Of a stretch of 64,000 nt of DNA, positions 58,018 to 64,000 are shown piece after piece (the stretch's first letter is position 1; every line of letters starts with the position of its first letter). The stretch is from Papaver somniferum (Eukaryota; Streptophyta; Magnoliopsida; Ranunculales; Papaveraceae), in assembly GCF_003573695.1 (NCBI RefSeq), contig NC_039367.1, forward strand, positions 27,490,442 through 27,554,441, in the 5' to 3' direction. The translations under genes and the position numbers were made by a program. The notes beneath the pieces were generated by a model. It was given only the letters and a program-made list of their open reading frames with translations. It was not told where the DNA came from and made no database searches.

Positions 58018-60791
58018 TGTTAGAGCATGGCTCGGTTGAACACACCAAGCGTTGGTATGTCAAGTTTGGTTGTCATATTTTAGTGAATCAAAACTCATGT
58101 TAAGAGTCGTTTGATTATGTACTAGAGTCAAATTTGTATAGGTTAGCTTGAAAGTATTAGGATATGAGACATTACAAGTATTGCGAAGTCTTGAAGATGT
58201 GAAGAAGCAAGGATCTACAATGACAAAAGTCATCATTCCACTTGAGGTTAGTGATATTTGACTTGAAATGTTTCATTCCCTAACGTAGCTTTCAATTTGT
58301 GCATATTGAAAACATAACTGCGAAGCATATTTGAAATCTAGATAGACATAATATTAAGGAATACAATGCGAGGTTTATTTCTTAACCATTAAAATTTGTA
58401 GATAAGACATCGCCATAATCATTTGAATGCTATTGTGATTAGGTATGGGTATGAGGTGAGGATTTCATCATAGGGAAAAATGCTTACATGTGTTCTAAGG
58501 AAGTAAGTTCATAAACTTGTTTGTGGTCCGAAAAGGAAATTTCCAGGTGTTATTGGTTTTGTGATTCATTGTATATCTTATGAATAACAAATATCTATGA
58601 TATAGTATAACCGCTCACAACTTGTTGTGTTCTTGGTAGAACTATTCACAAAGGCCTGACTTATGTATTGGTATAACTTTTATTAGTAAAACCGATCTTA
58701 AGTAATCACCTGTGGTATGATCGGGTTTGTGTGTCTGACCAATTTTGGGAAAGGGTAACCGATCCAAGTAAGAGGTGCAGTACATCACAAGGGGGCTGAT
58801 CCTTGTATGGGGTGCAACAAGGTCTATAGCGGAAAGGGGAACCGATCCTATTGACATGTGCAACACATATAAGTTATATACCATATATATGTGTGGAACC
58901 GATCCTAGTACCTAGTCACCCGAATTTCGAAAAGCTAGTGTGACTATGCACAGAACTCACATGGAGGTAGAACTGAAACTTGTTTTGGTGGAACCGTTAA
59001 ATCCATGATTGTGATTGAATGTTGGTTTGATCAATCACATAGTTCTTGAAAGTCAAATGAACCAATTCTAAACTTTTTTGGAAGTGTGGCAAATCGGTTT
59101 CAAGGTTGTAAGCGTGAAACAGAACTTAATAATTAAATATGTCGACAAACTTTGAACACGTGCTGTGAATGTTTATTTCTTTAATTATTCAAAGATATTC
59201 GTTAACGTCTAAGGGAAGAGAATCCCAAGATCGAAACATAAGTAAGTAAGAATATTTTAATTAAGGTTATTAATTTCATTTTGTAAGGAAATTCCATAAT
59301 TAGTAATGTGCATTTACTAATTAGATTTTCCGAGAGATTTCGATCGTTATCTTTGGACATAGCATTTCCAGGAATTATGAAAACCGATATTGTACGTTAT
59401 TGAGTATCTTGAGAATATTTTCGGTTTTGGAAATTCCTTGGTGTCCAAACTTCCTTGTCTATAAATACTTGAAGTTTTCCTTTCTAGCAAACTAATCTTT
59501 CGTAACAAAAGACTTCCTCTTTTGTTGTTGTTACTGGTGTAGCCGCATATTCAGAGAGGAGAGTAATCTAATTAGGAGAAATATCTTACGTCCGCTCAGT
59601 TTAAAGTCTTCTTTGGGATTGAGAAGCACTAGCGTGTACCGTTGGTGGGAAACTAGATAATTGTGGTTTATCTTTTGTTTTCGATTGATTTTATTGACTA
59701 ACTGTGGTTGAAATCTGATTGCACCTAGTTTGTTTATTCTTGAGAATCTTCTCTTCTGATATAAGATTCACTCAAACTAGTTCAGATTTTCAACATGTAT
59801 CTTTAGACTGTTGTTAGTTCTAAAGACGATCTTGTAATAATCCATTGTTAACAGACTGCGTTCTATGCGTGATTGATCACAAGAGATTCAAGTGATTGTG
59901 TGCAGGTTTTTATTGAAGATTTAAGAAGATTTGAAGACAAATAAGATATTGAAGATCTCACTTGGGTTTTATAATCTTTGGTGTGCACAATATTTGTTTC
60001 GGTAATAGAGGATCCAATTAATAATCGGTTTATCCTTTTGGTAGATTGGATTGATTAATTGACTATATCGGCATCAACACGGTTCTTCGGATTAAAGGTG
60101 TTGTTGGCTTAATCTTAAACGATTACTTCGGTAATTGAACATAAGATAGATCTAAGGACCTGATGAAGGAGTTTATGTTAAGATAAACGGAAGAGCCTTT
60201 GTCCGACTCATATCACTTGGTTGAATAGAGTTGATACCAAACAGATTTGTTGTTCCTTTACTGTTTGAAATACGAACCAAAGGAATTGTTCCAAGTATGT
60301 GACTTATTCATAATTCGGAGGCGTGGGAATACATACAAAACTAGGTGAACTATAGGGTTAGTTACTTGGTCTCAACTATACGAAGTAGGTGTAATTTTGT
60401 GTAGCGGCTTAATCCCGAGAGTATTCAATTATGGACAAGGTCCCATGGTTTTTCTGCATTTGCGGTTTCCTCGTTAACAAAATTCTGTTGTGTCATTTAC
60501 TTTTATTTTCTGCATTATAATTTTTTTATTATAATTAAAGTAAATTACACAAACGTTAATTCCTATTTACTTTATAACCAATCATATTGTGTTTGGTTAA
60601 GTCTGAACCTTTGTATCAAGCAAACATACTTCATTGTTGTATTTTCTCGATCTCATATCCATAGACGATCACACGAAGTGTGAACCGATTAGTTGTATTT
60701 TCTCGACTCAGTCCATAGACAATTCGGAGAAAGGATTTTTAGGTAGAAAAAGTTTTAGCTTGAGGTATATTTGGGTACCCTCGCCTTTTCA
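58018..60791 (+). repeat. 5' LTR of element L
   Basis: 2,774 bp from TGTTAGAGCATGGCTCGG to CCTCGCCTTTTCA. TATAAATAC at 59460-59468 is the probable TATA box, and the conserved copia block lies at 60423-60525. Confidence 0.8.
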
Positions 60792-60793
60792 AT

Positions 60794-60805
60794 TGGTATC
60801 AGAGA
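60794..60805 (+). other. primer binding site of element L
   Basis: TGGTATCAGAGA, two bases after the LTR; eleven of twelve bases fit the initiator-Met tRNA complement. Confidence 0.85.
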
Positions 60806-60861
60806 AAGAAAACACGAAAAGATCTAACAATCTGTGTTTGATGCGATCCAACCTATAAGAC

Positions 60862-61890
60862 ATGAGTCAAAGTAAAGTTAAGAGAGAGTGAAAACTAAAA
60901 AAAGACTCATTTAACGTATCGCAATACGTTGAAAGTTTTGATTTTAATAAATGTTTAAAAGGGGCTTCTTCGTCAAGTTCAACTTGCTCTTCTGAGAATA
61001 ATTCCGAATGTTCTAAAGACGAGATTAAGTTAAGTCCTGTATGCGTAGTCAATGATTCAGACTCTGAAAGAACTCTTCTTGATGATGAGAAAAACATTAA
61101 TTCATCGAATATAGAAATATTTCATCAAAATGAATTAAGTGAAAAAATTATCTCATGTTCAACTGAACTAATTCTTGCATTAGAAACAGAAAAGAAGCAA
61201 TTAGACGATATAAAGTGTCTGCAAGGTATGATTGATCAACTTATCGTTGGTCTTGACTCCTCAAACTCTGAATTTGATTCTCTAAAAAATGAAGCTTCAT
61301 TATCTGAAAGAAAGGTTGAACAATTGCCTTGAGAAAGGAAAGAAAATACCTGATTCTAAATATATACAGAATCTTGAGGAAAAAGAAAGTTCTAGTCTTT
61401 CTCGAGCGGAACTTTTAGATATAGATCGTGATGCTACTCTTGAAAAAGTACATTTGTTGGAAGAGAAACTTGCTGATTATGATGCAAGTATTAACTCTCA
61501 ACAAAAGAGTTTTGAAGAGAAAGAAGGTGTATATCTCTCACGATAAAAACGCCTTGAGGATGATCTATAGCCGGTGCTCTTGATGAAATCAAGACGTTGG
61601 AAGAACAAAATTTGGAAGTGAAAAAGTCCAATAAAAGCTCACACAAGTTAACCTCAATGGTAGAAGCAAGTATAAATCATCGTGATACACGAGGATTGGG
61701 CTACAAGGGAATAAATGCTTCAAATATTAGCAAAAAGGTAGAATTTATTAAAGATACAAATTCTTCTAAACTAGAGGCTTCCATTGATGACAAAGATGCT
61801 CATATTTCTTGTAAAGAAGAAAAGTCTGTCAAGCCTAAGAATACACTAGTGGAAAATGGGGTATTTCTGACCCACATCCTCGACCCTTAA
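60862..61890 (+). pseudogene. decayed gag of copia element L
   Basis: The ATG at 60862 opens MSQSKVKRE, meets TGA at 60889, and stays open in frame afterwards to 61332. It then shifts frame to 61546 and again to about 61580-61890. Regions in order: a serine-rich acidic stretch (GASSSSSTCSSENNSE), a long Lys/Glu/Leu coiled coil (LEEKESSSLSRAELL; EKVHLLEEKLADYD), and the block HRDTRGLGYKGINA near 61679-61720 that element G shares. The zinc knuckle is not reached. At least one stop and two frameshifts make it non-functional. Confidence 0.7.
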
Positions 61891-63288
61891 TGGCGGTCAA
61901 CTGACCGTGGACCGGTCAAAAGGGTCCTATATTTAATAAAAATGCAGAGCACATCTAGGAGTATCATAAACGGTCGTGGTATAAGAATTTTTATTACTAT
62001 TTTATTCCTTGTTCTTTAACCCACGGTGTGACCGATGATCCTAGTTTTTACTATAGTTAGGATTTCCAGGGCCCCACCTTTTGATGGCCACGATTCAGCT
62101 AACCCTATTTCTTCTTTTGACCTCCTCACGTGTATCTCTTTCAATTTCTTATATCTATTCTATCAAAAGAGAACGAAACTCAGTTCTATTTCTTCCTCTC
62201 ACAGCCGCACATCAAATCCTTCTCTAAATCATTTCTCTTAGGGCTTGATAGTCATGTCTACTAGAATACCGGAATTTGATTTTCTGCGCTACTAGAAATA
62301 GAGGTGAAGGTGTTTAATCAGGAAGTATAAGAAGGCATGGGGTTGAATATGAACAATCTTAGACCGGTGAATCTCACAGTGTTGTTGACTACAGATTCAC
62401 AATGAATATGATACATGGTAAGTTTTTTATTTTGGTTTTCTCTTGTATTATAATTTGGGGGTTAGGATTTTGATTTTATAAATTTTAAGGCTCGATTGTT
62501 TGGATGAGTTAGAATGTTGTATATTATTTATCTTGATCTGAAATAATTTGTTCTTCCTAAATCAGATTTGAAATGGTCTTTGTCGATTTTCAAAAATAAA
62601 GATCGCATAATAGTTCCTGCTGCAGATGATGAGATTATGGAGGTCGATGACTTTGAATCCCCTGAATAAAGATTAATGCTCTTATTTCTGGTTAGTATTC
62701 AATTTATCTTCAGTTTTTTTATTTAATTTTGATTTTTTTTTTACTGTAGGGTTTATGAGTTTTGGTTTTAATTCGTTTCAGTTTGTGTTTTGTGTGATTG
62801 TAGATGTGGAAGAATTTTTCACGCAGTGCAATCCTTGTGAGGATATTTCTTCTCCTTCTATCTATATCTCTATTTACACCATTTTTGTTAGTTTTGGGTT
62901 TTTTTTTTCCATGTTTTTTAGTTTTTTCAGTATGACTAGTAAATCAGGGTTGATTTGAGGGGGTTTTCTGGTTAGGGTTTTTGTTTTCTTGATTTTTTGA
63001 TGTACAATTTTGACCGACTTATAGGATTTGATTTGATTTTGATTAATAATTATTAGTGTTTGAAGAGGATTTTAGTGTGGGGTTTCAAAATGAGTGATTG
63101 TATGTTGTGTTAGCCTGAGATAATGGGTTTTGATACTTAAGAATGACCCATGCATGTGATTTTTGTAGTTAAACTTTGCATTGTTGCTCAAATGGAGTTG
63201 TAGTATGTGATCAAATTCTGGGGTTGATGCTCAAATTGATTTTGTAATTGATTGTGTTAAGCCTTGGTTTGTAATTGTTGGAAATTCA
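61891..63288 (+). other. transcript-like region upstream of the LST8-like exons
   Basis: A GGTCAACTGACCGTGGACC inverted segment lies at about 61898-61920. A pyrimidine-rich 5'-UTR-like part (62100-62240) precedes ATG at 62254, which encodes only 12 codons (MSTRIPEFDFLRY). Exon-like pieces are HSVVDYRFTMNMIH before a GTAAGT-like donor (about 62376-62420) and DEIMEVDDFESPE before TAA (about 62627-62669). None matches LST8 N-terminal WD repeats or another family I recognise. Confidence 0.35.
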
Positions 63289-64000
63289 TCATTGGTGGAA
63301 CTGCAAATATTCGTGTTTGGGATTTGATAGCAAATTCATGCAGTTGTGAGTTGGTATGTACTGGATATTTTATTGCTATGTTGAACATTTTTGGTTTCAA
63401 ATAACAGTTCTATTACCTTATGATTAGGAGCAATTGTAGACATTAGAAACCTTTTATCAAGTTTACAGTATAATTCAGGTGCCAGAGGTGGATACGGCCG
63501 TACGATCTGTCACAGTAATGTGGGATGAAAGCTTAGTTGTTGCGGCAAACAATAATGAAACTTGTTATGTTTGGCGCTTGCAACGTGGGACTCAGGTTTC
63601 GTATCAGTTATGTAACAATATATGTTCTTAATTTTATTAACAAAAAGGCATGTACTGTTTTGATAAGAGTCTGAGCCTTTTTTGATTAATCTTAAGCATT
63701 CGTATTATGATGCAGACTATGACAAATTTTGAGCCGCTTCATAAACTACAAGCACATGATGGTTACATCCTGAAGTGTTTGCTTTCACCTGGTCATATAG
63801 CTCGTGCATCTATAATTTTCATAGTCGATGAGGTTAGTGCTATATTCTAATTAGGTTTTCGTTTTGTTTCGTAATGCTAATTTATTTTTGTAGTTCTTAA
63901 ATCTCAAAAATTTTCAGAAAAATAACAAAAGACTATTTAAAGATTGTATTGTATGTGGTTTCATTTATTGTTGTATCTAGGGATTCGTCTTCAAGGGAAA
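63289..64000 (+). pseudogene. LST8: LST8-like (TOR complex WD40) gene fragment, 5' exons missing
   Basis: Exon pieces match plant LST8, the WD40 beta-propeller subunit of the TOR kinase complex. Piece 1 (to 63353) is NIRVWDLIANSCSCEL. Exon 2 (63479-63595) is [20 protein letters not shown] and then [11 protein letters not shown]. Exon 3 (63716-63832) is [20 protein letters not shown], then [19 protein letters not shown]. Exon 4 starts at 63981 (GFVFKG) and leaves the window. Introns have AG acceptors and GT donors (GTATGT, GTTTCG, GTTAGT). Damage: the N-terminal half of the propeller is absent upstream, piece 1 has no acceptor and seems frameshifted at its start, and exon 3 lacks several residues of the LATASSDxTVKIWN repeat. 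It is probably a truncated duplicate; a diverged functional paralogue cannot be excluded. Confidence 0.82.

Larger units (their letters stand above)
58018..61890 (+). mobile_element. copia retrotransposon L, 5' half only
   Basis: 5' LTR (58018-60791), primer site and gag of a Sirevirus-like copia element related to G. Similarity ends about 61855 inside gag. No 3' LTR follows, and unrelated sequence leading to the LST8-like exons begins. The element is truncated by deletion or by whatever brought in the right-hand sequence. Confidence 0.8.

Overview
The window looks like a piece of a eudicot plant nuclear genome made almost entirely of transposable elements, with one recognisable host-gene fragment at the right edge. 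The evidence is intron-split coding sequence (LST8-like), long AT-rich non-coding stretches, and plant-type LTR retrotransposons (Ty1/copia with an initiator-Met primer site, Ty3/gypsy Tat-like with TGGCGNC-type primer sites), a Helitron end and MITEs. A Papaveraceae or other Ranunculales origin is only a guess. No rRNA gene, intact tRNA gene, CRISPR array or complete host gene was seen.

Layout. 1-262: frameshifted minus-strand copia gag-protease scrap. 1506-1537: Helitron 3' end with a possible RPA-like remnant upstream. 3152-3508: hAT-type MITE with a perfect 8-bp target duplication. 4354-13063: minus-strand Tat-like element A without gag-pol, 5-bp target duplication GTTAG, whose two LTRs differ by about 1.5 kb because of minisatellite arrays. 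13064-18648: the interrupted older locus plus degraded LTR remnants. 18649-27179: copia element G (Sirevirus-like, no pol) with two LTRs, primer site, decayed gag and repeated polypurine tracts.

27995-43121 is a nested stack that can be unpicked by target duplications. An old copia LTR (H) received a Tat-like solo LTR (E). E received solo LTR D (CTAAA) and solo LTR F (CGCCG). D received complete element C (CTAAT). H also received solo copia LTR I (TGAAC/TGAAT). 44509-52022 is minus-strand element B (CGTAT), with LTRs roughly 98 percent alike and an open 572-codon reading frame. 52995-54721 holds a PIF-like candidate and a Stowaway MITE. 58018-61890 is the 5' half of copia element L. 63289-64000 holds exons matching the second half of the TOR-complex WD40 protein LST8, lacking its 5' exons.

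The most unusual material is the pair of single-ORF elements B and C. They lack pol, keep an intact primer site, polypurine tract and LTRs, share a conserved inverted repeat, and encode related acidic proteins ending in a hydrophobic segment and a DPQLFRLL motif. They presumably depend on an autonomous Tat-like partner elsewhere (inference). In B the protein also has a CX2CX4HX4C knuckle set between two copies of a duplicated module.
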